Source: Candidatus Methanoperedens sp.
GTDB lineage: Archaea > Halobacteriota > Methanosarcinia > Methanosarcinales > Methanoperedenaceae
Length of the DNA stretch: 60,705 nucleotides
NCBI GenBank assembly: GCA_028717345.1
Contig: JAQUNZ010000006.1
Coordinates: 1-60,705 of the forward strand
Direction of reading: 5' to 3'
Under the pieces are notes generated by a model. That model searched no databases, was not told where the DNA came from, and saw only the letters and a program-made list of their open reading frames with translations. This document shows positions 7,290-14,221 of the stretch, piece after piece. Position 1 is the stretch's first letter. Each line of letters starts with the position of its first letter. The position numbers and the translations under genes were made by a program.

Positions 7290-7543
7290 ACACTACATCT
7301 CAAATAATAATGTCAGTGGCTTACCTTTTTTTTATAGCAAGTGTGATGCCTAATATGAGGGCAGTATGGAAGAACCGGAATAATCTCAAAGGCTTCAGCC
7401 GATTCGGAGTATCTGTAACAGCAATGGGGTTATTATTAGTACAGGTATCATTCTTAGTAGATTCAACATACCTACCTTTCATAATTGGCTTCCCCAATAT
7501 GATCTACTGGCAAATCTTATTGTTCTTTATGTGGAGGCATTAA
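7286..7543 (+). CDS. small PQ-loop/SemiSWEET-like membrane protein
   Basis: 85 aa with three predicted membrane helices (residues about 5-22, 40-58, 63-82). A Pro-Asn pair with a following basic loop (MPNMRAVWKNRNN) and a second PN (GFPNMIYW) match the three-helix SemiSWEET/PQ-loop layout. Such proteins dimerise to transport small sugars or amino acids. The fit rests on layout and short motifs, so substrate is not claimed. Confidence 0.6.
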   Translation: MNTTSQIIMSVAYLFFIASVMPNMRAVWKNRNNLKGFSRFGVSVTAMGLLLVQVSFLVDSTYLPFIIGFPNMIYWQILLFFMWRH

Positions 7544-7561
7544 TCTTACTTTGCCTACGAC

Positions 7562-7610
7562 GCAGGGGCTTCGCGGTCGAGCCGTTCCTCGCAAGCTGCG
7601 GAACCCCTGC
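7562..7610 (+). repeat. hairpin after the PQ-loop gene, divergent family-1 relative
   Basis: GCAGGGG (7562-7568) pairs with CCCCTGC (7604-7610); inside, GTTCC (7584-7588) faces GGAAC (7600-7604) around a TCGCAAGCTGC apex that resembles the family-1 apex but lacks AACTG. May act as a 3' end. Confidence 0.45.
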
Positions 7611-7799
7611 AACACGGCATTAGTATATTTTTGGTGTGATGCTATCAGTAGAAAGAAAACTATAAGTATAGTAAGCTATAATTACTGAGTAGGGAGTTAG
7701 AGACTTCGGGAAGAACTTAAATTGGTCTCCGAGTGCCCCGAAATACGTTAAGAACGTTCGAGTAAAGGTGTGTGTATTATGCTCTGGCTCCCCTTTTCT

Positions 7800-7848
7800 C
7801 AACCGTTGCTCCGGTTGACGTCGCGCACACCTATGCGCGGCATAGGTG
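7800..7848 (-). repeat. family-2 paired-hairpin element, copy 2 (minus orientation)
   Basis: On the plus strand, CAACCG/CGGTTG (7800-7816) then ACGTCGCGCA then CACCTATGC/GCATAGGTG (to 7848). Read on the minus strand this is hairpin CACC..GGTG, linker TGCGCGA, hairpin CAACCG..CGGTTG, matching 10810 and 11005. It lies inside the closed 7696-7982 domain of the giant RNA. Confidence 0.75.
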
Positions 7849-9072
7849 GACAAGGATAGGCTGCCAGACTTGCTTCTTAATACAGTTCACGGCGACTTAT
7901 AGATTTCGCCCAATTTTTCATAACACGGATGCAAAGGCTTATTTAGTTAGAAAACCATTAGCTACTGTTCTTAGTCTCTAACGGGCTGGGATCTTTTCTT
8001 TAGCACACATCCCAGCCCAAAAGACTTTTGTACTCCAAGCGCCAATCTCTGAGACGTGCTATGTAGATCTATACAGGATGGAGAGTATTTTTTCTCATTA
8101 CTTAGCACAGAAGCTCTACCTCCTGATAGCACAAATATTCCCGAATCGGGAAACACTCGAACTTTGCACCCGGATACACCTGGACACACCGGCAAAATGA
8201 ACGCTACCCGCGAGCCATACCCAGCGAGGTGGTATCACGGGAGATCGCAAAAGCCCCCTATCCAGGAGCTAAATAGATCCGCTTACCATACACACGCTGA
8301 GGCCACACCCTTTATTGAGGCGGTACACAGCGGTCTATCGGTCAGCCCTATTCTAGTAACGTCAGGTCTAAGTCACTATCCGCGGTTGGCTGGAGAACAC
8401 GCGACGCAAGGCGCGTTTGACCCTTCAGCCCGGGGTTCGACACAAGGTATGTATCGGAGTGGCCGGAAGCGCATTCTGAGCCGGCGCTTACCAGGAGCCG
8501 ACCTGCTTGCTTCGGCAGCGGGTGATCAGGTACTGTGTGAAACATTCCGGATGATGTTGGCCGCGCGGGGGACAGATGAGAAACCCTGTTCCAGTGCGAC
8601 CGTAAAAGAACTGTGCCTATCCCTTGTAGGTCTACCGAAGACGGATAGGGAAACAGGGACTCGGCTACCCGGAAGAATAACCGGTGACCGCAGAAAACAA
8701 TGCAGTCTCACGCCCCTCATAAGAGGACCAGCTGATACACTGATCGGTATATGTCGTAGAACGAAGTCTCATGCACCCTGCAGCAACACTCAGGATGGGA
8801 TAATATCTCTACCGAGAGAAGGTCTGTGGCTGGTGGTTTTGAGATACCTGTGCCAGGACCGGAGCAATGTCAGGTATATTCCTTTTGTGCCCCCGGGGGA
8901 TACGGGGACTAAGGTAATAGAGGAAGCCGTTAGCGGTTTTGCTTCTACGTTTTTTAAAGGAATGAGAGCGTTTCTTCAAATGGGAAGAGGTTTAACGTTA
9001 GATTTTCTGTTTGATTCGCGATCTTCGCGAGTAAATTTTCGGGATGCCTCAACAGGTCTCTCGTTCTTTTAC

Positions 9073-9090
9073 AGTACTAACGTTAGTACT
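9073..9090. repeat. 18-bp perfect palindrome
   Basis: AGTACTAAC followed by GTTAGTACT. As DNA it could be an operator or recombination core; as RNA, a hairpin. The first half-motif AACGTTAG also occurs at 8995-9002. Confidence 0.5.
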
Positions 9091-9385
9091 AAATAACCGG
9101 TTTTACCATCGCTGAAAAATAACCGAAAAAAACTGGCTTCGGTAAAACCGAAGAGCCGTGACTATGTATCCCAGGTAAGATAAGAACTGAAAAAAACCGA
9201 AAAGCGCGCACGGTTGACTTTCTATCCAGATAACGCCGTAGTACTACGGGCAGTACTGAGAAAATCATGTCAGGCCGGCACACAAAAGAAGATTTTACGC
9301 GCGTCAAAAGAAGATCCTTCCCATTCCCTCAAAAGTTCGTTCTTGCGCAGGTCCGGAGGTTCGAGCCAGGGGGCAGGAATCCAGG

Positions 9386-9394
9386 GTATATAAG
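9386..9394 (+). promoter_or_regulatory. TATA box before a structured RNA
   Basis: GTATATAAG at 9386-9394, with a second GTATATATG about 16 nt on. The nearest downstream features are hairpins rather than a gene. Confidence 0.4.
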
Positions 9395-9419
9395 AGCCAA
9401 AAAGTATATATGATTTTAA

Positions 9420-9560
9420 GCCGTACTTCCACATGCTTTTCTAGGGCATGTGTTTAGACGCAGGTACTTTGGTCTTTACCGGCGGCTTCTCTTTTGACAC
9501 ATGCAGGGACTATTTCACCCGTGCTGTGGGTCTTGTGACCGAAGCCCGAAAGACCGTTTC
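9420..9560 (+). ncRNA. small structured RNA candidate
   Basis: CACATGC (9430-9436)/GCATGTG (9446-9452) hairpin, then a long stem GGTCTTT-ac-CGG-c-GGCTTC (9471-9489) pairing with GAAGCC-CG-AAAGACC (9541-9555). It begins about 25-40 nt after the TATA box at 9386, as expected for a primary transcript. Confidence 0.5.
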
Positions 9561-9645
9561 CACACCTCATCTTGAAGTACGGTCGATAATCTCTACGTGG
9601 GGCAGGTACTTATGCTTTTCGGTAGCGGCGTCTCTATTTTATGAC

Positions 9646-9756
9646 TTAAGGCAGGCCAGGTCTCAATACAGTCTTCCTGCACCTGGGACACAGGTCGCCA
9701 GGCTTACCAGAAAAGAACTTCTTACAGATCTCGCACCAGAACCAGTATTCGTCCAT
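9646..9756 (-). CDS. tiny zinc-ribbon protein, 36 aa
   Basis: Minus-strand ATG at 9756. The product has two CxxC knuckles (WCEIC and LCPRC) about 13 residues apart between aromatic and basic residues, the layout of a rubredoxin-like zinc ribbon. No clear ribosome site. One of only two likely genes in the RNA-rich island; similar mini-ribbons are abundant at 48-58 kb. Confidence 0.5.
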   Translation of the reverse strand: MDEYWFWCEICKKFFSGKPGDLCPRCRKTVLRPGLP

Positions 9757-9800
9757 TCTATCAATCTATCTGTTATCAATCAATAAATCTTCTTCTTAGC

Positions 9801-10087
9801 GGCGCGCCTCAATCGCCGGCGTGGCTACGGGTGTATGTATAATGATACGTTGAGGGCGCCCGAGGTTTGCTGGAACTCGGTACCACCGAAGCCCGCGCGG
9901 ATCTTGCAGCGGTTAGCACAGAAGAGCCGCCGACTAGGGTTTGCTGGAACCTGCCGATAGACTCTTATCGGGCCGCTATCGCGGTTCTCTGGGGGCGCGG
10001 GATTAGTAGAGCTGCCATTCATCCATTGACTTGCGCTGCGGCGCGTGGGGGCTAACGCAGCTGAAGCTGTTCCTCCGGAACCCCCAC
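9801..10087 (+). ncRNA. structured RNA with repeated GTTTGCTGGAAC apex
   Basis: GGCGC-G-CCTCAA (9801-9812) pairs with TTGAGG-GCGCC (9850-9860). The 12-mer GTTTGCTGGAAC occurs at 9865-9876 and 9939-9950, each flanked by different short complementary arms (CGAG/CTCG and AGG/CCT). GTGGGGG (10045-10051) pairs with CCCCCAC (10081-10087). The sequence CTTCTTAGCGGCGCGC at the start is also found at 4140-4156, before the other large RNA. Confidence 0.5.
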
Positions 10088-10097
10088 TCAAGTTTCC

Positions 10098-10147
10098 AAT
10101 CCCTGCGAATGCAAGCTTTCTTTTTTTAGGAGAGAATCGCAGGGATT
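10098..10147 (+). terminator. 11-bp hairpin with T-tracts
   Basis: AATCCCTGCGA (10098-10108) pairs perfectly with TCGCAGGGATT (10137-10147); the loop contains seven Ts and another T-run follows at 10164-10171. Confidence 0.5.
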
Positions 10148-10154
10148 TCCCTCA

Positions 10155-10330
10155 ATGAAGTGCCCTTTTTTTATTACTATAAACTATAGTAATCTATAGT
10201 AAATTAACTTATTTTATATTAACAACGTTACCAAAGTAATCAAAGTAACCAAAGTAGCTACAAAATAACTACGAGGTTATAAAATCTAATCTAACAACTT
10301 ATGGTTGTTATAGGAATAAACAACTGGCAG
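10155..10330. other. AT-rich repeat tract, possible origin
   Basis: AT-rich block with short reiterated words (ACTATA/CTATAGTAA, then three AAAGTA repeats separated by 5-6 nt) followed by two near-palindromes AACAAC-x5-GTTGTT and AACAACT-x3-AGTTGTT. Iteron-like repeats beside an AT-rich stretch are common at replication origins, but nothing else supports that role. Confidence 0.3.
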
Positions 10331-10339
10331 TTGTTGAGA

Positions 10340-10412
10340 GCGCCGCCCCCGCCCCAGTTCCGCCCTTCGCCCGAACTGCAGGCGAAGACCGGAACACGCC
10401 CACCCGCGGCGC
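10340..10412 (+). repeat. family-1 AACTG hairpin element, copy 8 (nested)
   Basis: Three nested helices: GCGCCGC (10340-10346)/GCGGCGC (10406-10412), GTTCCG (10357-10362)/CGGAAC (10390-10395), CTTCGCC (10365-10371)/GGCGAAG (10381-10387); then C-A mismatch and AACTG loop (10374-10378). Confidence 0.8.
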
Positions 10413-10420
10413 TTCGAGAA

Positions 10421-10762
10421 TCACTCCAGCTTCTTAGCCATCACTAAGATCTTCCACTTCCCCTTACCCAGCCTGAATAAAATCCTGTTATCAACCTCTA
10501 CAGGAGCTTCCCACCCGCCCTGCTGCAAATTCTCATAAGGATACACCACCACAGTATCAGCATCCAGCACGCTCGGAAACTCTTTAATGATCGCAAGCCT
10601 GTCATCCAGCTCCTTGATCAGCTCATCTCTTGACTGCTCAAACACCTTAAGATTTTTATCATTATCACGCGCGATCTGAGCTTTCGTATTATCAACGGCA
10701 TCTTCATATCTCTGTAATATCTTGCTTTTCAGGTTCTTTATCTCAAGATCTATATTCTCCAT
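10421..10762 (-). CDS. coiled-coil protein, 113 aa
   Basis: Residues 1-60 are a long charged helix (IDLEIKNLKSKILQRYEDAV, later QSRDELIKELDDRLAII); residues 65-113 look like beta strands ending in KWKILVMAKKLE. No family recognised. On the minus strand it is alone, between a family-1 and a family-2 element. Confidence 0.6.
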   Translation of the reverse strand: MENIDLEIKNLKSKILQRYEDAVDNTKAQIARDNDKNLKVFEQSRDELIKELDDRLAIIKEFPSVLDADTVVVYPYENLQQGGWEAPVEVDNRILFRLGKGKWKILVMAKKLE

Positions 10763-10792
10763 AGCTAAACACCGGGCAGTATTATGAGAAAG

Positions 10793-10800
10793 AAGTATTT
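10793..10800 (-). promoter_or_regulatory. TATA box of the coiled-coil gene
   Basis: Minus-strand TTTAAATA lies about 30 nt before the ATG at 10762, giving a very short leader. Confidence 0.4.
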
Positions 10801-10809
10801 AAAACAGCC

Positions 10810-10861
10810 CACCTGCTGCGGAGCAGCGGGTGTGCGCGCAATCAACTGGCGCGACAGTTGA
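10810..10861 (+). repeat. family-2 paired-hairpin element, copy 3
   Basis: CACC and CTGC pair with GCAG and GGTG (10810-10832), linker TGCGCGCAA, then TCAACTG/CAGTTGA (10842-10861). Confidence 0.8.
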
Positions 10862-10862
10862 A

Positions 10863-10962
10863 GAACGCCGGAGGAGTCAGACCCCCGGATTTGATAAGGT
10901 CTGATCAGATATCCATCAATTAGTCAAGTGTATGTTTATTCGTATAGGCATCACCGGCGTTC
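10863..10962 (+). ncRNA. structured segment after family-2 copy 3
   Basis: GAACGCCGG (10863-10871) pairs with CCGGCGTTC (10954-10962), enclosing TCAGACC (10877-10883)/GGTCTGA (10899-10905). With the adjacent element this forms a continuous fold of about 150 nt. Confidence 0.45.
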
Positions 10963-11004
10963 ACATAAAATACGCAGCGCATTATAATAAAAGTTAGGGT
11001 AGTC

Positions 11005-11055
11005 CGCCTGTTACGAAGCAACGGGTGTGCGCGGGATCAACCGACGCAACGGTTG
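11005..11055 (+). repeat. family-2 paired-hairpin element, copy 4
   Basis: CGCCTGTT pairs with AACGGGTG through two G-U pairs (11005-11027), linker TGCGCGGGAT, then CAACCG/CGGTTG (11038-11055). The stem differs from copy 3 yet still pairs. The rest of 10963-11388 has further GC hairpins but no gene I can support. Confidence 0.75.
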
Positions 11056-11160
11056 TGGAGGTAGCCGGGAACAGTATCAGTAAACGACAGAGCAACCCGA
11101 TAAAGCTCCCAGTCACTACACACCTACACATAGCGCGGATGATTATAAAGATTATAGGTC

Positions 11161-11212
11161 GGCGTCAGCGCCCGCCGTGGTGCGCACACACCTATGCCTG
11201 CAGGCACAGGTG
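11161..11212 (-). repeat. family-2 paired-hairpin element, copy 5 (minus orientation)
   Basis: Plus strand: GGCG/CGCC hairpin (11161-11176), TGCGCACA-type linker, then CACCTATGCCTG/CAGGCACAGGTG (11189-11212). On the minus strand the usual order, hairpin then GTG-TGYGC linker, is restored. Confidence 0.65.
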
Positions 11213-11387
11213 AACTTCGAAGAGTCTTCGGAACACCCCCTCTATTGCGGCAGGAACCAGGGCAAATTAAGCGCGTATTGCGAGCAGGCCAGCCAGACAG
11301 AGCAAAGTAACGAAAAAAGGCAGAGTCCATCCTGGCGCGTTTACAGGGCTTTTAGAGGCATTCTGGCGGGGGTCATTATAAAGGCTC

Positions 11388-11396
11388 TTATATAAA
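11388..11396 (+). promoter_or_regulatory. TATA box giving a leaderless transcript
   Basis: CTTATATAA ends about 20 nt before the ATG at 11417, so transcription should begin at or beside the start codon. No ribosome site is present, consistent with leaderless translation. Confidence 0.5.
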
Positions 11397-11416
11397 CAGC
11401 GGCATATATCCGTACC

Positions 11417-12334
11417 ATGGCACAAACACTACTCACATCAACAGGGATAAGGCTCACGATAAAAGACTTCGAGCTGTACTTCAATACCCTGAACGGCGGC
11501 GAGATAACCGAATACTACGACCTCACGGCAGATCCGGGCAGGCAAAGGAACCTAGCGAACATAAATATACCTGGTGAGATGCAGGGAGATCTCTGGCCCC
11601 TCTTCACCACGGCGATATACAACCCGTACCAGCAGAAAGACTTCGCCACAGGAGGGTACGGCAGGGGAATAGCGAACCTGGTCTACGACTCCCCGGAGCT
11701 GACGAGGATATACACGGCATCCAGGCTGGCAGACATATACAACGTGGAAGCAAGGAACGCGGCGGGAGAAAAGCCGGAAGTACACACCTACTGGACCATA
11801 GAAAAAGGAAGCGGCCTGATATATGTAAAGAGGACATTCACCATCCCCTCGTCCCTCTACCTGACCGCAGGATGGCGCTGGTATCCATTCTACTTCACCA
11901 GGAACGCCGGATTCACATACAACGGCACGTTCTATTTCTTCAACCAGTCGGTATCGAACGAATATATCACGAACAAGGACAGCTACATGAACCAGTACTC
12001 GGTCTACCCGGTATTCCCCAACGACGGCCTGGGTATAACAGGAATAGCCATGCCCTTCGGAGACCTGTCAAAGGAGGGGGACGGCACGCACAATGCCATC
12101 ATCTATTACAACTACAACGACCCCTGGCCTGTAAGCGAATGGAAATCGGATACATCAAACGGCATCTTCAACATAACCTGGGGCGGGTCGGTACACGAGT
12201 TCCAGGCGCCCGTAAATCTGACAACACACACGTACTATGCAGTGGTGCAGCTCACCCACAGCCCGATAACAAAAGACGGCATGATAAACCTGGCAAGACA
12301 GATGAGCACAAGGTTCTACAAGTTCCGCCGCTAA
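11417..12334 (+). CDS. beta-rich hypothetical protein, 305 aa (possible virion or surface protein)
   Basis: Rich in Tyr, Phe, Trp, Asn and Thr with alternating patterns typical of beta sandwiches (SGLIYVKRTFTIPSSLYL, TYNGTFYFFNQSVSNEYI, NGIFNITWGGSVHEFQ). No signal peptide or membrane helix. Codon use is strongly biased to AGG/ATA/TAC and looks highly expressed. Carbohydrate-binding or capsid/spike roles would fit; no family recognised. Confidence 0.6.
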   Translation: MAQTLLTSTGIRLTIKDFELYFNTLNGGEITEYYDLTADPGRQRNLANINIPGEMQGDLWPLFTTAIYNPYQQKDFATGGYGRGIANLVYDSPELTRIYTASRLADIYNVEARNAAGEKPEVHTYWTIEKGSGLIYVKRTFTIPSSLYLTAGWRWYPFYFTRNAGFTYNGTFYFFNQSVSNEYITNKDSYMNQYSVYPVFPNDGLGITGIAMPFGDLSKEGDGTHNAIIYYNYNDPWPVSEWKSDTSNGIFNITWGGSVHEFQAPVNLTTHTYYAVVQLTHSPITKDGMINLARQMSTRFYKFRR

Positions 12335-12348
12335 CCCCACAACCAAAG

Positions 12349-12636
12349 CTAATCCTGCACATCAGCCTGCCCAGAATACGGATATCCGGGAGGATAAGTA
12401 GTCCCTTCAGGCTCTATACTAAGTGCAGTTGTCCCCTCGGACTCAGCAAAAGAAGAGATATAAGTCTCAGCCACCGCCGCCGGGATAATACCGAGCATAG
12501 TATTGGTGAAGTCTATACACCAGCGCAGGGCAGCACTATCATCAGAGAAATCGCCGCATTTCCGGATCTTGGCGAGACGCTTGAGGTGCGTATCGGAAAG
12601 ACGCACATTAGTCTGCTTGCCGCTCGGCCTGCCCAT
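12349..12636 (-). CDS. putative ribbon-helix-helix-like protein, 95 aa
   Basis: Starts MGRPSGKQTNVRLSDTHL; a short basic strand (TNVRLS) then two helices (HLKRLAKIR and DSAALRWCIDFT) match an Arc/CopG-type fold in the first 50 residues. The C-terminal half is acidic and Pro/Gly-rich, an unusual tail. It ends convergently 15 bp from the previous gene and lies just downstream of the 12640-12993 gene. Confidence 0.5.
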   Translation of the reverse strand: MGRPSGKQTNVRLSDTHLKRLAKIRKCGDFSDDSAALRWCIDFTNTMLGIIPAAVAETYISSFAESEGTTALSIEPEGTTYPPGYPYSGQADVQD

Positions 12637-12639
12637 CGG

Positions 12640-12993
12640 CTATAACCCGTCCCCGACCATCTCTTTAGGCGTGCCGTCCTTATTGAGCACACCCTTCTGG
12701 ATAAGGATCTCCTTCGCCCTGGCAGTGGCATCGTACATTATCAGGTTAAAGCGGTCAACCACACCGTTAAGATCCTCCTCGCCCATCTCGACCATCACGT
12801 TAGCGAGCACCTCGGCAGCCTTCTTATGCCCGCTCTCCAGGGGCTTCATGAGCTCCAGGCACTTCCCCTTAAGAGCAGGGTTCTTCTGGCTTTCGCACGC
12901 GCTCGTAAGCAGCCCCAGCGCCAGGGTAGCATCACACACATCGCACTTTTCAGGGTTTTTCTCAACCTGCGGGATATTCTGACTTGTTGACAT
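12640..12993 (-). CDS. hypothetical helical protein, 117 aa
   Basis: One CDVC pair near residue 17-20 and mostly helix-forming sequence afterwards (VLANVMVEMGEEDLNGVV). No recognised family. In a minus-strand cluster (14086 to 12349) that converges on the 305-aa gene. Confidence 0.55.
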   Translation of the reverse strand: MSTSQNIPQVEKNPEKCDVCDATLALGLLTSACESQKNPALKGKCLELMKPLESGHKKAAEVLANVMVEMGEEDLNGVVDRFNLIMYDATARAKEILIQKGVLNKDGTPKEMVGDGL

Positions 12994-13067
12994 ATTGTTA
13001 TCACCTTATAATAGTGATGAGGGAATATAAAAGTATTAGGGGCGGCACAGGCAGCGGAACAGAGCAA

Positions 13068-13334
13068 CTACGCGCCTTTCTTAAGCGTGGGCATAACAAT
13101 ATTGGCGGCAAGCAGGTTATACCCGAACCGCGCAGCCTCGGCCCGGACAGCCGCAACAATGACGTTCTCGACATCAGCAGCAGGCATGGTGGGGTCAACC
13201 TCGACATTAACATACGTAGAGTCGCTGTGACCGGGCACGTCAGGACCGGAGAACACCACGTAGCATGAAAGTGTCATATCACCGGACGCACTGCCAACAC
13301 CATCATCAATTTTTATAAGCACTGCGTTAGCCAC
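13068..13334 (-). CDS. hypothetical protein, 88 aa
   Basis: Strand-rich first half (VLIKIDDGVG, MTLSCYVVFSG) and a helical end (ADVENVIVAAVRAEAARFGYNL). Separated by 4 nt from the next gene upstream on the same strand. Not recognised; small tail or capsid-associated protein is possible by context. Confidence 0.55.
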   Translation of the reverse strand: MANAVLIKIDDGVGSASGDMTLSCYVVFSGPDVPGHSDSTYVNVEVDPTMPAADVENVIVAAVRAEAARFGYNLLAANIVMPTLKKGA

Positions 13335-13338
13335 GATA

Positions 13339-13749
13339 TCACCTGAACCTTAGATTAACAACGGCAACCTGCGGATCGGCAACACCGTCACCGTTAATCC
13401 CGACGATACGCAGCATAACTTCCTTCCTGGCAGCCGGGACTATATTCACCCAGCCAGACGACTTGTATCCAAGAGTGCCTATAGAAATGCTCGGAGTAGT
13501 ACCGCCGTCAAGATATGCCCAGGTAGTACCGTTATCAGTACTATACTGAAGGCGCAGCTGGGCGTTCGCAGCCCCGACAACAGCTACATTACCCTGCATC
13601 AGCACACGGGATACATCAGACAGGTTAACCTTCGTCCTGCCGGAAGTACTGCCAACGAACTCGGTAAGGGCAGCAGGCATATTACTCCATACAGTGCCCT
13701 GGACAAGATGCAACCACTTCTCGGTGCGCGTCCTGAACCTGCCCACCAC
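13339..13749 (-). CDS. beta-sandwich-like protein, 136 aa (virion candidate)
   Basis: Segments such as LRLQYSTDNGTTWAYLDGG, SSGWVNIVPAA and VMLRIVGINGDG look like an immunoglobulin-like or jelly-roll fold, with the 'YSTDNGTTW' pattern common in phage and archaeal surface proteins. It sits 1 nt from the 13751-14086 gene. Confidence 0.55.
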   Translation of the reverse strand: MVGRFRTRTEKWLHLVQGTVWSNMPAALTEFVGSTSGRTKVNLSDVSRVLMQGNVAVVGAANAQLRLQYSTDNGTTWAYLDGGTTPSISIGTLGYKSSGWVNIVPAARKEVMLRIVGINGDGVADPQVAVVNLRFR

Positions 13750-13750
13750 A

Positions 13751-14086
13751 CTATCCTCCTATCCACTCAAGGACGCCGGTACCGCCTGCATCAGTAATGA
13801 CCACCACTTTCTTCAGGTCATCCACGAAATCAATATCAAGGGTATCGTCAGTATTATTCAGGCGGAACGGCGGCACCTCGATATCCTCAGACCCGAGCGC
13901 GATATAAGACCCCGTTCCCAGGTCGCGCACCTTCACGACCACGACCCTCTTAATGGGTGTAGGCTTCTCGGTAAGTCTCTTCCCGGTAGTATTGATGCCC
14001 TCGGTGTACCCGCAGATGATCTTAGCCGGCTTGCGGAAGCTCCTGAGCACACCCAGGATAGAAGAGAGAAGTTCTTCGACAGACAT
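13751..14086 (-). CDS. hypothetical protein, 111 aa
   Basis: First gene of the minus-strand cluster, divergent from the capsid candidate. Helical N-terminus (ELLSSILGVLRSFRKPAK) followed by strands (KRVVVVKVRDLGTGSYIALG, KKVVVITDAGGTG). Family not recognised; 'VTDAGGTGVLEWIGG' ends resemble small virion proteins. Confidence 0.55.
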   Translation of the reverse strand: MSVEELLSSILGVLRSFRKPAKIICGYTEGINTTGKRLTEKPTPIKRVVVVKVRDLGTGSYIALGSEDIEVPPFRLNNTDDTLDIDFVDDLKKVVVITDAGGTGVLEWIGG

Positions 14087-14179
14087 AACAATTAAAATGC
14101 CTGCTGGTATATTTTATCCTTTCGCAAGAATGTATAGCTGTATATATGTGTTGTCTATATATCTATAATTCTATACTTT

Positions 14180-14195
14180 TATTTATATATCCGAA
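14180..14195 (+). promoter_or_regulatory. TATA-rich divergent promoter region
   Basis: TTTATTTATATATCCG lies 27-42 nt before ATG 14222. The whole 14087-14221 gap is AT-rich with several TATATA words and must also hold the promoter of the minus-strand cluster. Confidence 0.45.
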
Positions 14196-14221
14196 AAGCT
14201 AACCTGCTGTACGGTGATTAA

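Larger units (their letters stand above)
7650..9150 (+). ncRNA. candidate giant structured RNA (about 1.5 kb)
   Basis: No convincing protein gene occupies 7544-9645. The span is packed with nested helices: GTTAGAGACT (7696-7705)/AGTCTCTAAC (7973-7982) closing a 270-nt domain; GGGCTGGGAT (7983-7992)/ATCCCAGCCC (8009-8018); TTCCCG-AAT-CGGGAA (8138-8152); AAGCGC/GCGCTT (8467-8489); CCCTGTT (8584-8590)/AACAGGG (8652-8658) enclosing CCTATCC (8616-8622)/GGATAGG (8643-8649); ATACCTG (8844-8850)/CAGGTAT (8871-8877); CGGTTTTACC (9098-9107)/GGTAAAACCG (9141-9150). A TATA-like TAGTATATTTTT lies at 7619-7630. Size and intricacy recall the phage-borne GOLLD and ROOL RNAs, but no sequence relation is claimed. 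Boundaries are approximate. Confidence 0.6.

Noticed and set aside
8056-9096. 346-aa open frame over the giant RNA
   Set aside because: No ribosome site, odd composition with many Ser/Arg/Thr/Pro and no domain-like pattern, and it coincides with dense helices. Kept as a test in the RNA finding.
9154-9215. Group II intron domain V look-alike (AGCCGTG paired with CACGGTT)
   Set aside because: Spacing of about 48 nt is far longer than the usual domain V, and no reverse transcriptase or other intron domains were found.
9448-9786. 112-aa plus-strand frame
   Set aside because: Not protein-like; overlaps a structured RNA and, on the other strand, a convincing 36-aa zinc ribbon.
11872-12645. 257-aa frame inside the 305-aa gene
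   Set aside because: Shadow of the real gene in another frame; composition rich in His/Arg without domain sense.
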